A stretch of 64,000 nucleotides of DNA from Cordylochernes scorpioides (taxonomy: Eukaryota; Arthropoda; Arachnida; Pseudoscorpiones; Chernetidae), in the NCBI GenBank assembly GCA_030710605.1, contig CP092879.1, forward strand, positions 20,933,706 through 20,997,705, given 5' to 3'. The stretch's first letter is position 1, and the number at the start of each line of letters is the position of its first letter. The translations under genes and the position numbers were made by a program. This document shows, piece after piece, positions 1 through 10,333 of the stretch. The notes under the pieces were generated by a model. That model saw nothing but the letters and a program-made list of their open reading frames with translations. It had not been told where the DNA came from and made no database searches.

Positions 1-1403
1 AAAATTGAAAGAAAAATTAAAAAAGGAAATATTTTTTATCTTTATATACCATATCCAAAAATAATATATTTAACCAAATTATTTTTATTTCATATTTTTA
101 CCTCGGTGCAATATTGGATGATATACAAACACGCTGTGGGAAGGGGGGGGGGGAAGACAGATCAGAATTTGCTCTAATATAATGTTAAAGCTTTCAAACA
201 ATTATACAAAATCATAACTCAAGAATTAATTTAATAAATAGATTAACTGTAAATAGACGATATTGTCTTGATTGGAGAATCCAAAAATAACCTTCAAATA
301 AAAATCAATATGCTAAGAAAATATTTTGAAACAAATTTATTAACCCTGAATGAAAATAAGTCAAAAATAGTAGTTTTCAGAAACGGCGGTCGATTAGCAC
401 AAAATGACAAATGGTTTTGGGGTGAGCGGCAACTGTCTGTTACCACGAAATATTCATACTTGGGATATCCGCTTACAAGTGCAAATTCACTAAACAAGGT
501 AGCGTCACACTACAAGGGCAGAGCCCTGGCAGCAATTGGCGCTGTGTGGCAAGTTCTGACAAAATCCAAGATGAACTCTCTAAATGCGGCAATGAGATTA
601 CTTGATTCGACGGTCTTGCCTCACATGCTATACGCCGCACCCTGCTGGGCACTCAACCAAGTAAAGGTAGTTGACCAGGTTCAGAATATTTTCCTAAGAC
701 GCTACCTAAATTTACCAAAGTATACTCCGGGCTTTATGCTAAGAATGGAGTGTGGACGAGTATCACAGGAAGTTACCATAATTAAACAGGTCCTGAGATT
801 TTGGGTGAAGATTATGAAAATGGAGGAGAGTAGGTTGCCCCGGGCATGTTTGTCACACCTCTGGACATTACACAGCAATCAAAGGGCTGGTTTAACCTTT
901 GTCGAAAACCTGTCAACCATTTTAGACTCAAACGGTTTTTCATTCCTGAAGGGTTGTCCGGATTACACTGCAATACTGACTGAAATCCCTGCTATAATTC
1001 GAATAGCAACGGAACAAAGCATCCAAAACGACATGGCGAAAATCCTAAATACTTCACATTACAGTCATTTCAAATACCTAAAAAATTCAATAACAGCAGA
1101 ACGATATTTATTCACAACTATTCCTCTAGCAATTAAAAGATTTTTTGCACAACTGAGACTCCTATGGACGATCTTCCCAGAAAATCGTTCAAAGCGCTGG
1201 AAGATTGATTTGACTCTAACTTGCGATCTGTGTAAAAACAGAATCCAAGACGAAATTATGCATATAATATTTGGATGCTCTTGCTTAGAGAAACAGAGGA
1301 AAGAAATTTTGGGTGACTTACCCTGGTCTCAACCTGACTGCCAACATATTTGCAGCTGGATGAACACACTGATGGTTGATCAGGGTCTCTCCCTCGGTTT
1401 ATA

Positions 1404-2709
1404 CAAGGTATGTCCCATAAGTTCCCGGACTGGGTCCATAAAAAAATAAATAAATGAAAAATGTAAATAAATTTGACTGTTTATTATAGAAAAAAATATC
1501 AGGCAACACGGTGGTACCAATATCGAGGCGGTACATTAGCGCGCGCCAAGGTCATTCTAATTTATTTAAAGGTCACACCTAGCGCTGCGGCGATTTTACG
1601 ATGGAACAAAAATTGAAGCAGAGGATTTGCATAGAATTTTGTGTGAAACTTCAAATATCTGCAACCGAAACTTTTGAAATGCTTAATAAAGTATTCCCCA
1701 ATGACTCTCCAAAGAGAACAACTGTTTTTGAATGGCATTCTAGATTTAAAGCTGGCAGAATTTCCATTGAAGATGAACCTCGGCAAGGACGCCCAAAATG
1801 TGCCAAAAATCACCGATTTGATAAAAGAAAATCCTCGAACCACTTTGCTGGAGCTAGAGAAAGACACAGGCATCTCTAAAACAACGATTGGAAGGATCGT
1901 AACGAAAGATTTGAAGCTCAAAAAGACTCCTGCAAAATTCATCCCAAGATTCCTCACTAATGAGCAAAAACGGTGTCGGCTTGCAACCTGTGAGAACATG
2001 TTGGAAATGACAAGAACGAATCCGGAATGGAAAGACAAGATAATCACAGGCGACGAGACATGGGTCTATGGCTATGACCCTGAAACCAAGCGTCAATCTG
2101 CCGAGTGGAGAGGTCAGGGTGAGCCTAGACCAAAAAAATCCAGGATATTGAAATCCAGAAACAAGGTGTTGCTGGTCGCTTTTTTGGATAACAAGGGCAT
2201 TGTTCATCACGAGTATCTTCCTGCAAGCCAAACGGTTATTAAGGAAATGTATTTGGACATTCTTCGCCATCTAAGGGAAGCGATTCGAAAAAAAATGCCA
2301 TAAAAATGGCCTAATGGTGACTGGATCCTACACCAGAACAATGCCCGCCCTCACACAGCGCACTTGGTGACGAGTTTTTTTGGCTAAAAACGGGACAGAA
2401 ATCCTACCTCAACCACCCTATTCCCCAGACATCGCACTAAATTACTTTTTCCTGTTCCCCAAACTTAAAGCAGTTCTAAAATAAAGACATTTTGACACCA
2501 GGGATGACATAATAGAAAAATCGCTGTTTGCATTGAAGAGCATTCCAAAAGAGCTCTATAAAAACTGTTTCGACAATTTGGGGAAACGATGGCGCTGGTG
2601 CGTTGAAGCAAGGGGGGATTACTTTAAAAAGTTTCAATAATTTTTAAAAAAAATATCTTACCTTTTTTTTTTTATGGACCCAGTCCGGGAACTTATGGGA
2701 CATACCTTG
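1404..2709 (+). mobile_element. mariner transposon (inactive), TA target duplication
   Basis: Inverted terminal repeats of about 43 bp begin CAAGGTATGTCCCATAAG at 1404 and match the reverse complement ending at 2709. TA dinucleotides lie at 1402-1403 and 2710-2711. The length of 1,306 bp is typical of mariners. The element encloses one degraded transposase reading left to right. It is nested in the C-terminal coding region of a non-LTR retrotransposon, so it is the younger insertion. The ITRs are almost perfect although the transposase is broken in several places, which suggests mobilisation in trans or recent decay. Confidence 0.92.
1601..2640 (+). pseudogene. mariner transposase, frameshifted, two catalytic Asp lost
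   Basis: The ATG at 1601 opens a mariner transposase: an N-terminal helix-turn-helix region (KQRICIEFCVKL..., FEWHSRFKAGR), then the RNase-H-like catalytic domain with TGDETW (Asp codon at 2052-2054), HQNNARPH and YSPDIAL. Damage: a frameshift near 1,795, an in-frame TAA at 2301-2303, a second frameshift near 2,380 and a TAA at 2482-2484; the natural stop is TAA at 2638-2640. The second and third catalytic Asp positions are both AAY (Asn) codons, at 2337-2339 and 2440-2442, while their spacing still fits the D,D34D family. It cannot encode active enzyme. About 345 codons, the usual family length. Confidence 0.93.
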
Positions 2710-3116
2710 TATAAATTCTACAAGGCCGCAGTCAATGTCCGTTGGAGAATAATGGATTCGCCGAATGTCGTGGTTTGCTTGGAGGAAGAAGGCGAAGATT
2801 GAACGCGGCTGATTCCACACTAGCCCTCTCAATGATATTCTAACCTTGACATATCTTAAACATTGGTACTTTAATTTAAATATTTAATCATGTATGGTTC
2901 CTTTTGCTCTGTATGTTTATTTTTTGTATATATGGTTAAATTTCTTTTTGTTTGTTTTTTTCTTTCTTCTTTCTTTTCTTTTTCCTTATTACCTCTTGTA
3001 TTCTAGTTTTTACTTTTGAAATATCTTCCTCTGCTAAATCCTGTAGAGGGGAATCATGTATAGGGCTGGATGCCCCAATAAAAAGGCTTGTGTGTGTGTG
3101 TGATTAACTGTAAATA

Positions 3117-4035
3117 TCTTATATTCAATAATGAGATAAGAGGATAGATTTAATATATAAATAGAGTAGGGATTAATGAGAGTTGAATTTATATTTGCGA
3201 CGATTCTTTTATCCCGTTAAATAACCCCTAAAATTTGTACATATGTGATTACGAGTAATAGGATATATATTAAGATACAAAGTATATTATCTCCGATATA
3301 AAGGGAAATTTTCATAATTCATTACTTATTATTCAAAAAGACGATTAGTAATATAAATAATTGTATTTAAAATTATTATTACCTTTTTATTTATTACCAG
3401 TTGCAAATAAGACACGCTATATCCGATCTGGATAATTGCGCGTGAAACTATTTACAATAATTCATATTGTAGTAACAGAATTATCAAAATAAAATAAACA
3501 ATCAATAAAAATAGAATTAAATAAACAAATTTATTAAACAAATAAACAAAAACATAAGCAGATAGACGAAACCGCATGGTAGTTATAATATAAAACTTAA
3601 TAATACTCTATGTAGAATAGACGATATATTCTCTAATGAATTATTATGCTAAAACAGAAGATTGAAAGGCAGCGCTTCCTTTATTCATCATACATTATTA
3701 CAAGCCTTCGTACCTGTTTCTCCTTAAACAAGTATACGAAATTAAATTATCTTCTTGTAGTTTTAATCCTTTGCAACTTTTGAAGGACAGACATGTTTGA
3801 AAGTTTGTTAGGCATAATAAATAAAATGAACACTTCCCTTCAGTATTCTCTTCTTAGTAATACTGTATGAATAATTTACCAGAATATTTGTATCACCAGG
3901 TTATACAAGGTTTATAGCTCCAGTAGCTATATGGTTGTAGTTGTGTACAAACATATTATATTGTGGGATAATCAAACAATTGGTATCATTACAATTTTAT
4001 ATTTATCTAAGGACTAACCGACATAACAAATAAAT
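3117..4035. other. AT-rich non-coding stretch
   Basis: No coding potential seen. Around 3,660-3,730 there is a slightly GC-richer piece (GGCAGCGCTTCC...) that may be a worn copy of the repeat near 60,190, but the match is short. Confidence 0.5.
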
Positions 4036-4062
4036 ATATTCAATGAATGAAAGGAAGAAAAA

Positions 4063-4369
4063 ATTACCTCAAGATCTTCCCTAAACTACCAAGCATCTCC
4101 ACTAAATTGTAACGTTGAGATTTAGAAAGACGAACATCAGATCAAACGATAAAGTATTTAACGCGCAAAACTAAATAGAAATTTTTCAAATACTAGAAAA
4201 TAAAAGAAGGAAAAGGTTTATAGAGTAGCAAAATATAATAAATGAAATTATATTAATCTGTATATATATCAAATAAAAATATTTTACTGCTACAGTAGAA
4301 CTTCCCTGTAAAGGACACCTTGATGCAAAGCAAAGGTTTCTTTCAGGGAGAGTTATCCTCTTACCAGAG

Positions 4370-4370
<1 letters not shown>
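4063..4370 (+). repeat. left arm of 308-bp inverted repeat
   Basis: Matches the reverse complement of 9842-10149 over the same 308-bp length with no gaps and only a handful of substitutions (about 97% by eye). The arm includes the first ~78 bp of a pogo/Tigger-like MITE (terminal sequence CAGTAGAACTTCCCTG from 4293) and ends where the (AT)n tract starts. Confidence 0.85.
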
Positions 4371-4414
<44 letters not shown>

Positions 4415-4421
4415 CGAAATC

Positions 4422-4456
4422 GGCCTGAAGATAAGGCTAACGCCTGAAAGCTTGCC
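4422..4456 (+). ncRNA. minimal hammerhead-ribozyme-like motif
   Basis: Outer stem GGC (4422-4424) pairs with GCC (4454-4456). Inside are CTGAAGA (4425-4431, fits CUGANGA), stem AGGC/GCCT with a TAAC loop, then GAAAGCTT. In the hammerhead scheme GAA-AG-CU-U gives a two-base-pair stem III and U at the cleavage position. There are two unpaired bases between CUGAAGA and stem II. It is followed by AATAAA (about 4,466). Activity is inferred, not shown. Confidence 0.45.
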
Positions 4457-4690
4457 AACATTCAGAATAAAGAAACTCGTTGCAATTTTTTCTTCCTTTC
4501 ATTCATTGAATATCTAGTTGCAATTATTTAGGATTTTATTGTGTATTAAATAAATATATAACAAAATTGTTCTCAGAAGACTCTCTACATCCTTTGTATG
4601 ATAAAGCAGCGAAATACAAATTAATATATTTGTTCTAATATATCATAAGTTATACAATGTGTTAAATGTTTATTATATTTTCGCTGTTCA

Positions 4691-4727
4691 CTCCTGTAGA
4701 AGGGTTCACAGTACCCGAAAGCTTGAG
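4691..4727 (+). ncRNA. hammerhead-like hairpin motif, CTGTAGA variant
   Basis: CTC (4691-4693) pairs with GAG (4725-4727), enclosing CTGTAGA, a GGG/CCC stem and GAAAGCTT. Same family as 12301, 39956, 41670 and 60211. The core has U where the hammerhead has the invariant A6, which should impair cleavage. Confidence 0.4.
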
Positions 4728-5016
4728 AGAACGTTTAATAAATAAGAAACTTATCCTCGGAGGCTTCGTTTTATTGTAAAATATATTTTTTCAAATGCAA
4801 TTTTCTTATCATAACTTTACTTTATTAACATCATGAAACGCGATATCCCAAACTCAGGGATATTTGCGTCGAGACCTCTCTCTACATCACAACAAATCGG
4901 CTATATACAATCCTGTTCAATTCACTATTTTACATAATTAACAAAGAAAATTGTCCGAAGAGAAAAACAAACAACAAAGCAAAACACACAAAGCAGGCAT
5001 CGCAATTCTTTTCCTT

Positions 5017-8000
5017 CTAATTTTCCCTCTCCCTTTTCCAATTTAAAAGAAAGTTGTAAATAAATTTGCAAAATTGATCAAAACTTTTGCACCTCTCTTT
5101 ATTGCCTACAAATTCATCAAGCCGTCCAATGCGACCAAATTTGTCTTCTCTATAAACCCGGAAAATTGGGCAATTCATAAGTAGATGTTTCGAGTCCTGA
5201 ATTTCACCTCCGCAGAAGCATCCTGGTTCCTTCACCGCGCCGATAGTTGCCAAAAATTTCCCAAAATTACCATGATCTGTAATGAATTGGATATTATAAA
5301 AATTTGGACGGAAAAATCTTGGGATTCCAGACACGAAAAAGCTTCTGAAAATTTCATTAGTATTGTCAAAATTTTCCTTCATTTTTGCGTGTAAGAATGA
5401 TTTGACTATACTTGGAGCATGGGGTTCATAAGTAATTATATCTTCAGTGGACAGATGAGTTAGATCATATTTGATTATTCTAGATTCTATATAGTCTATT
5501 AGGAGTGGAATTTTTGCCAAACTATGCACACAGTTTGATGAAGTAGTTTTATATGCTCTGACTGCCCATAAAATGATCTGCTACTGCATGGAATTCAGTT
5601 TTTGTTTAGAACGATTGTTTAAATATTTAAGCCAAATTTCTGATCCGTATGTAAGTACAGGCCTTATTATAGTTTTATATAAAGTTAACCTCTTTTGTGT
5701 ATCTAAACCCCACACGTTGCCGCTTAGTGAACATAATAAATTTTTCATACGCCCTGCCTTACACAGAATATCGTTTACATGTGGAGTAAAGTTAACTTTA
5801 TTTTTCCATTTGTGATTTGAAAATTTCATTCCCAGAATTTTTACTTGCTTGACCGGCCTGATTATATTGTTATTAACCTCGATAGGTATTTTTTTCTCTG
5901 TTATGCAGGTATAGCAAATTAGTTTTCTCTGTACTGATCGTTAATTTATTTCTATTACACCATTGGATCACATAATTTAAGGTGTGTTCACTTGCGGTTT
6001 TTAGTCCTTCAATAGTCTTATTCCAGCAAATTATTGTAGCATCGTCTGCATAACATATAATATCTGCATTAATTGATTCGAAATTTATCAACAAATCATT
6101 TAGCAAAATATTCCACAGAAGTGGTGATAAAGGTCCACCCTGTGGACATCCTTTAGTTATTTTCTTATAAAAAGTTTCTGATTCGTATGTAAATTTCACC
6201 TCCCTTTCTTTATTCAAATAAGATTTTATGATCCGTATTAAATCTGAGGGAACGTTGTCATTATCCATTCGTTTTATAATCGCAGGCCACCATGCATTGT
6301 CGAATGCACCAGCTATATCTATAGCTATCAAGGAAGTCAATTCTTTTTGTTTATGTTTCAATATAGTTTCTATAATTTTTTCCATTCCAGTAATAGTTGA
6401 TCTAGATTTCATAAAGCCATGCTGCCTTGAGCTCATTAGATTATTTTCTAAATAATAGTTACTTAATTTATTTTTTATTATATTCTCAAATGTTTTAGAT
6501 AGATTAGATGTCAATGATATAGGTCTATAACTTTTATTTACTTCATAACTCGTTTTGCCTGGTTTTGGAATTATTTTTAAGAATGATTTTTTCCATTCAT
6601 CCGGATAGTATCCCATTTCTATACATTTATTGAATAATTGATGCAGAATTGGGATTATTTTTATTTTAGCTTGTCTGATCATATTGTTACTAATGTAATC
6701 AGGGCCCGGTGCTTTTTTAATATTAGTTTTTAAAATTGTTTCCTCTATTTCCTTAGATTCGATATGAACACTACTTTTATTTTTATATTTAGGAGTATAA
6801 TTTCTAATCAAAATATGATCATCTTTATCCAAACCTACAATATCATCCGGAAATAGATCGTTCATTAAACTTTTTATTTTGTCGATCTTTAAATGATCTG
6901 GTAAATTATCAATTAGAGGTAATCCTAAATTTCTATTTTTTGATCTCAATGACTTGTAAATCCTATAAGCATTACCAAATGCGTTAGTTGAATGACTTTC
7001 TTCTATAAAATTTCTCCAACTCGCTCTTTTTGCCTTTTTAATTTTATTTAAATATTTATTTCTCATTGATTTATAGGTCTTTTCATAGATCGCTCCATGC
7101 CGATGGTACAAATTTCTAATATAGTGGAAATCGTTTTTCAATTTCTCCAACTTCCCATCCCACCAGTATGTATTTGTTTTATGATTTCCGCTTCTTGTCT
7201 TGACATTTAGGGACAGATAAGCTGCCTCTCTAATTATTTGTGTGAGAGTCTTTACAATGTTGTCAATATCTTCGATGGTTGACGCGTGGTTTATCTTGGT
7301 GATAATGTTATCTACATCTTGTATTGAAATTTTTTCGGTAAATGTTTTCCAATCAGCATCTTTCTCTATAAATTTCCATGTTGAGTTTTGAACTGTCCTT
7401 TGCCTGTTAAAATTATGATAAATGTCAAAGGTTATTGCAACGTGATCTGAAATGTGCGTCAATATAGTCGTCTTCCAGTTTTGTACAAAACTTATTGATT
7501 TTTTGTTTGAAATCGTAAGATCTATAAGGCTTGAATTTTGGCAGGTGGGTATCTTAAGATTATGGATAAATAGGCTATGGTCATCTATGATGGAGTAGAA
7601 TTTGAAACCATTGGAATTAGTCGTCGGATCAAACCAGACTGGGTGTCTAGAATTGAAGTCGCCACATAGTATAATAGGTTGTTGATTGTAGGTATCTAGA
7701 AGCTCCTTGATAAATTTTTGATGAGTGTCATTAAATCTATGTGGATGAATATAAAAGTTTGCAATAACAGTATTTGATTCCGCTGAATTTATAGAGGTGG
7801 TTGTACAAAAGGAGTTTGTGAATTTATTGATTTTATTGTATTTTAAACACTTATTCATAAAGATCGTTGCAGTGTATATTTGTTCATCTGTTGTTGAATG
7901 CACTATTTGAGATTCTAAATCAAAAATTACATCTCTATCAATCAGATTAGGTTCCTGTATTAGGATGATATCTGGTGGGTTGTCTTTTATAGAAGCTTGA

Positions 8001-8077
8001 AGCTCATTCAGTGCCAAGATACTTTTTCTTACATTTTGTTGTAAACATTTAATTCCTTTTCCCTGCATGATATTCAA
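5017..8077 (-). pseudogene. R1-clade ORF2: endonuclease-reverse transcriptase, slightly broken
   Basis: ATG at 8075-8077 (minus). Domain order: apurinic-type endonuclease (QNVRKS near residue 14, IQEPNL, GDFNSRHPVWF near 145, SDHVAITFD near 212), then reverse transcriptase (YRPISLTSNLSKTFEN, AIDIAGAFDNAWWP, KGCPQGGPLSPLLWN, catalytic YADD near residue 676), then a C-terminal Cys-rich motif CFCGG...HLLMNC. The first frame ends at 5873. A frameshift near 5,875-5,900 moves the rest into another frame, which has a single TAG at 5581-5583 (a CAG-to-TAG type change) before the true end at 5017. Repaired length would be about 1,015 residues, normal for R1. It is the enzyme for target-primed reverse transcription of its own RNA. 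Confidence 0.92.
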
Positions 8078-8112
8078 ACTAAATAAACAATAATCTCAGC
8101 TGCGAAATTTGC

Positions 8113-9202
8113 CTAATTGTCGGTTGGATGATATCTCGTTCGTTGGATAATTCTATCCATCTGTATTTTGTATAAAGGACAGTCCGAGGAATTAGCTCTA
8201 TGATTCGGCGAGTTTCTAAATTTAGGATGTTTTAGACAGTTATAACAATTGCAAATTTTTGAACAGTCATGAATTCCTTGCGCGCCGCATAATTTGCATA
8301 TCTCGACGTTAGTACAATCGGCTAATTTATGGTTGGGATTAAATTGAAGGCATCTCTGACATTGCTTTACCAGAATCTTATCTTCCACAAAACAGCGTTC
8401 AAAGTCTGTATATAATTTATTATTCATATTTTTAAGGATCTGGTAAACCTTTGGAGAAACCCTAAGAACTATGTTGTGGCGGGGCGTGTTCGATTTCATG
8501 CTAAACAGAACATGGATATCATTTTCCATTTCGTTTAATTCAGGGTTCATACTACAGATTGTTTTAGTAAAATTAGAGGTTTCTGTAAGTTTATTAACAT
8601 TTTTAACTACTACTGTAGGATCTCTTGGTTTGGGGATATAAATTTTGCTAATATTAGCGAGTTCCTCTGCCCTGCCTAACTCATCATTTAGAGATTCCAC
8701 GTCTGATTCTGTAGGGGTCTTTATTATTACAGATTTCCTAGCATTTATAATTTTGTTAATCTTTATTTTTTTTCCTTCGTCCCTAAGCTTTTTAACTTTG
8801 CTTGATATAGTTTGATACATTTTTGTATTATCTTCCACATTTATAGGAGTTGCCACTATTGTGAACTCCTTATGTAAATTTTGTTTTTTTTTTTATGTAA
8901 TCTTGTGATGTTTCTGTACGAGCTACTTGAGCATATGTTGGAGTTGTTTTAACTAGTTCATCTTGGATCCCTTTCAGTTTTTGATCCATAACATCAGTAA
9001 TTGTTGTTTTCATTAGTTCCAATATATCTTGGTTATTTATTTCTTTTAAAGTTGAAATACCATCCTTGGTTTGCCTAACCATAGTTGACAAAAATGTAAT
9101 ATCATTTTTAGTTAGATTTTTTTGTATTTGTTGAACTTTTTTGTCAAAATAGTTATAAATTTCATCCACCTTATCATTTAAAGTTTGAATAATTATTTCC
9201 AT
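8113..9202 (-). pseudogene. R1-clade ORF1 (gag-like RNA-binding protein), one frameshift
   Basis: The first part (ATG at 9200-9202 down to 8870) is a helical, probably coiled-coil N-terminus (NDKVDEIYNYFDKKVQQIQ...). The second part (8856-8113) carries an RNA-binding region and three Cys/His clusters: CQRCLQFNPNHKLADC, CKLCGAQGIHDC and CNCYNC, the zinc-knuckle pattern of R1/I-type ORF1 proteins. The two frames meet in a run of eleven A (T11 at 8884-8894 on the plus strand), and the downstream frame is open back to that run. A one-base slip would therefore join them: either an indel in the genome or polymerase/ribosome slippage. Total about 360 residues. Confidence 0.85.
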
Positions 9203-9462
9203 ATTCTATTTTTGCATATTTGTGCGAAAACAACAATGGAAAAGTATTTCAAAAATGACAATAAAACAAAAACAAAAAAGGGAAATCTCCTAAACTTTTG
9301 AACAGTGATTGCCAATTTAAAAGGTTAAAATATTTTTAAATTAAACAATTTATATAACTTTTATAAATTATACAATAGGTAAACTGAAAATTTAAAACAA
9401 TATTTACCGGAACTATCGGAGCCTAGCGACACACGTCCGGTCAGTTTCGCCTCCTGGCGGCC
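9203..9462 (-). promoter_or_regulatory. 5' UTR / presumed internal promoter of the R1-clade element
   Basis: The element begins at 9462 with GGCCGCCAGGAGGCG on the minus strand, a GC-rich start that contrasts with the rest. Non-LTR elements of this type rely on an internal promoter here. No specific core-promoter motif was identified. Confidence 0.4.
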
Positions 9463-9750
9463 AAATATATTTTTTCAAATGCAATTTTCTTATCATGATA
9501 GACACAACGGCCTGGGTGAGTTCAAAGAAAGTTTCTATATTTAACTCTATTCAGATCAATGGTTAGCCAACCACACTAGCTTTGGCAAGTTGATAAATTC
9601 TCAACGTAGATCCGTGGTTTTGATAATATCTATTCAAGTGTACTTTTAAATTCGCTAACGATGGATTTCCCCGACTTTGGAATCTGCGTTTTCATTGAGA
9701 ATGCAAAAATATTTTATATTTTTTATTCTTTACGAAAAAAAATATATATA

Positions 9751-9919
9751 CAGTAGAAACTCCATGAGAGGACACTCTCGTTGTAGGACACCTCTACAGA
9801 GAGCTTTCATCCCTAAAATTACCATTTTTCTATTTAGCAACACTCTGGTAAGAGGATATCTCTCCCTGAAAGAAACATTTGCTTTGCATCAAGGTTTCCT
9901 TTACAGGGAAGTTCTACTG
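9751..9919. mobile_element. pogo/Tigger-type MITE with TA duplication
   Basis: Ends CAGTAGAAACTCC (9751) and GGAAGTTCTACTG (ending 9919) are inverted repeats flanked by TA (9749-9750 and 9920-9921). 169 bp, no coding. CAGTAGAACCTC-type ends are those of Tigger/pogo-derived MITEs. Relatives: 4293-4370 (truncated), 24525-24849, 43247-43413. Its right half is part of the 308-bp inverted repeat. Confidence 0.8.
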
Positions 9920-10149
9920 TAGCAGTAAAATATTTTAATTTGATATATATACAGATTAATATAATTTCATTTATTATATTTTGCTACTCTATAAACCTTT
10001 TCCTTCTTTTATTTTCTAGTATTTGAAAAATATCTATTTAGTTTTGCGCGTTAAATACTTTATTGTTTGATCTGATGTTCGTCTTTCTAAATCTCAACGT
10101 TACAATTTAGTGGAGATGCTGGGTAGTTTAGGGAAGATCTTGAGGTAAT
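9842..10149 (-). repeat. right arm of 308-bp inverted repeat
   Basis: Reverse-complement partner of 4063-4370 without gaps. It starts inside the MITE and ends at GAGGTAATG, directly beside a candidate exon. The arms face each other across 5.5 kb that contain the R1-clade insertion. Confidence 0.85.
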
Positions 10150-10191
10150 GGGTTTCTGTGAACTAAATACATTTTCCGTAACTGACTCTAG

Positions 10192-10333
10192 GATTCCACC
10201 GTCGTATCAGAGTCATGACTCCCTCCAAAATGACGATGTACCTATAAACGATACGACGGTAGTCTTCACGCCGCAAGAAAAAGAACGCAAGGTTACGAGG
10301 TACAAACTTCCAAGAACCAGAGGAAATCCTTGA
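10192..10333 (+). CDS. candidate terminal coding exon, unknown protein
   Basis: A pyrimidine-containing acceptor (CCGTAACTGACTCTAG, AG at 10190-10191) is followed by 142 bp of distinctly GC-richer, codon-like sequence. It reads IPPSYQSHDSLQNDDV...TPQEKERKVTRYKLPRTRGN and ends with TGA at 10331-10333. The peptide is polar, with an acidic then strongly basic tail, as in the cytoplasmic C-terminus of many membrane or signalling proteins, but no family is recognised. The same frame is open back to an ATG at 10148, so a small single-exon ORF is an alternative. It is isolated: no partner exon nearby was identified. Confidence 0.35.

Larger units (their letters stand above)
256..2802 (+). pseudogene. 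C-terminal half of non-LTR reverse transcriptase, interrupted
   Basis: From 256 the frame reads Asp-Asp-Ile-Val-Leu-Ile-Gly-Glu, then the LNENKSKIVVFRNGG block that follows the RT active site. The thumb and C-terminal regions follow, including a Cys-rich stretch near 1,220-1,300 (CDLCKN...IMHIIFGCSC) typical of the C-terminal CCHC region of such elements. It is about 45-65% similar by eye to the copy at 33.6-35.5 kb. The frame is open to 1,403, where the mariner begins. If the mariner and one TA are removed, the frame continues from 2,712 to a TGA at 2,800-2,802, so the coding end was intact when the mariner landed. The N-terminal endonuclease and most of the RT are missing. Confidence 0.85.
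241..3116 (+). mobile_element. 5'-truncated non-LTR retrotransposon copy, split by a mariner
   Basis: The sequence GATTAACTGTAAATA occurs at 241-255 and again at 3102-3116, a 15-bp target-site duplication. Between them lies the 3' part of a LINE-like element. Its reverse-transcriptase frame begins exactly at the Asp-Asp of the catalytic YxDD motif, so the copy is 5'-truncated as expected for target-primed reverse transcription. The 3' end (about 3,060-3,101) has a small GGGC/GCCC hairpin, an AATAAA and a (TG)n tail in place of poly(A). A mariner (1404-2709) is nested inside. The related copy at 33,383-35,540 has the same design. Confidence 0.85.
4036..4513 (+). mobile_element. 478-bp element with perfect 30-bp terminal inverted repeats
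   Basis: The 30 bases at 4036-4065 (starting ATATTCAATGAATGAAAGG) are the exact reverse complement of 4484-4513. Inside are most of a 308-bp sequence repeated in inverted orientation at 9842-10149, a truncated pogo-type MITE end (from 4293), an (AT)n tract at about 4371-4411 and a hammerhead-like motif (4422-4456). There is no ORF of note. It may be a composite repeat or the product of template switching. No clear target duplication was identified. Confidence 0.6.
4779..9496 (-). mobile_element. near-full-length R1-clade non-LTR retrotransposon with 34-bp TSD
   Basis: Flanked by identical 34-bp direct repeats at 4779-4812 and 9463-9496 (AAATATATTTTTTC...TATCAT). The element body, 4813-9462 (4,650 bp), reads right to left: a 5' UTR of about 260 bp, ORF1 (gag-like, zinc knuckles), a 35-bp gap, ORF2 (endonuclease plus reverse transcriptase) and a 3' UTR of about 200 bp. 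The RT block order and the ..DIAGAFDNAWWP and PQGGPLSPLLWNILLNDLL blocks are characteristic of the R1 clade. Coding damage is light: one frameshift in ORF1, one frameshift and one nonsense codon in ORF2, so it is a young copy. A 3'-UTR relative is at 13,460-13,620. Confidence 0.92.

Noticed and set aside
4371..4411. (AT)n ORFs encoding Tyr-Ile repeats
   Set aside because: Microsatellite translation only; the same applies at 23724-23762 and 49910-49941.
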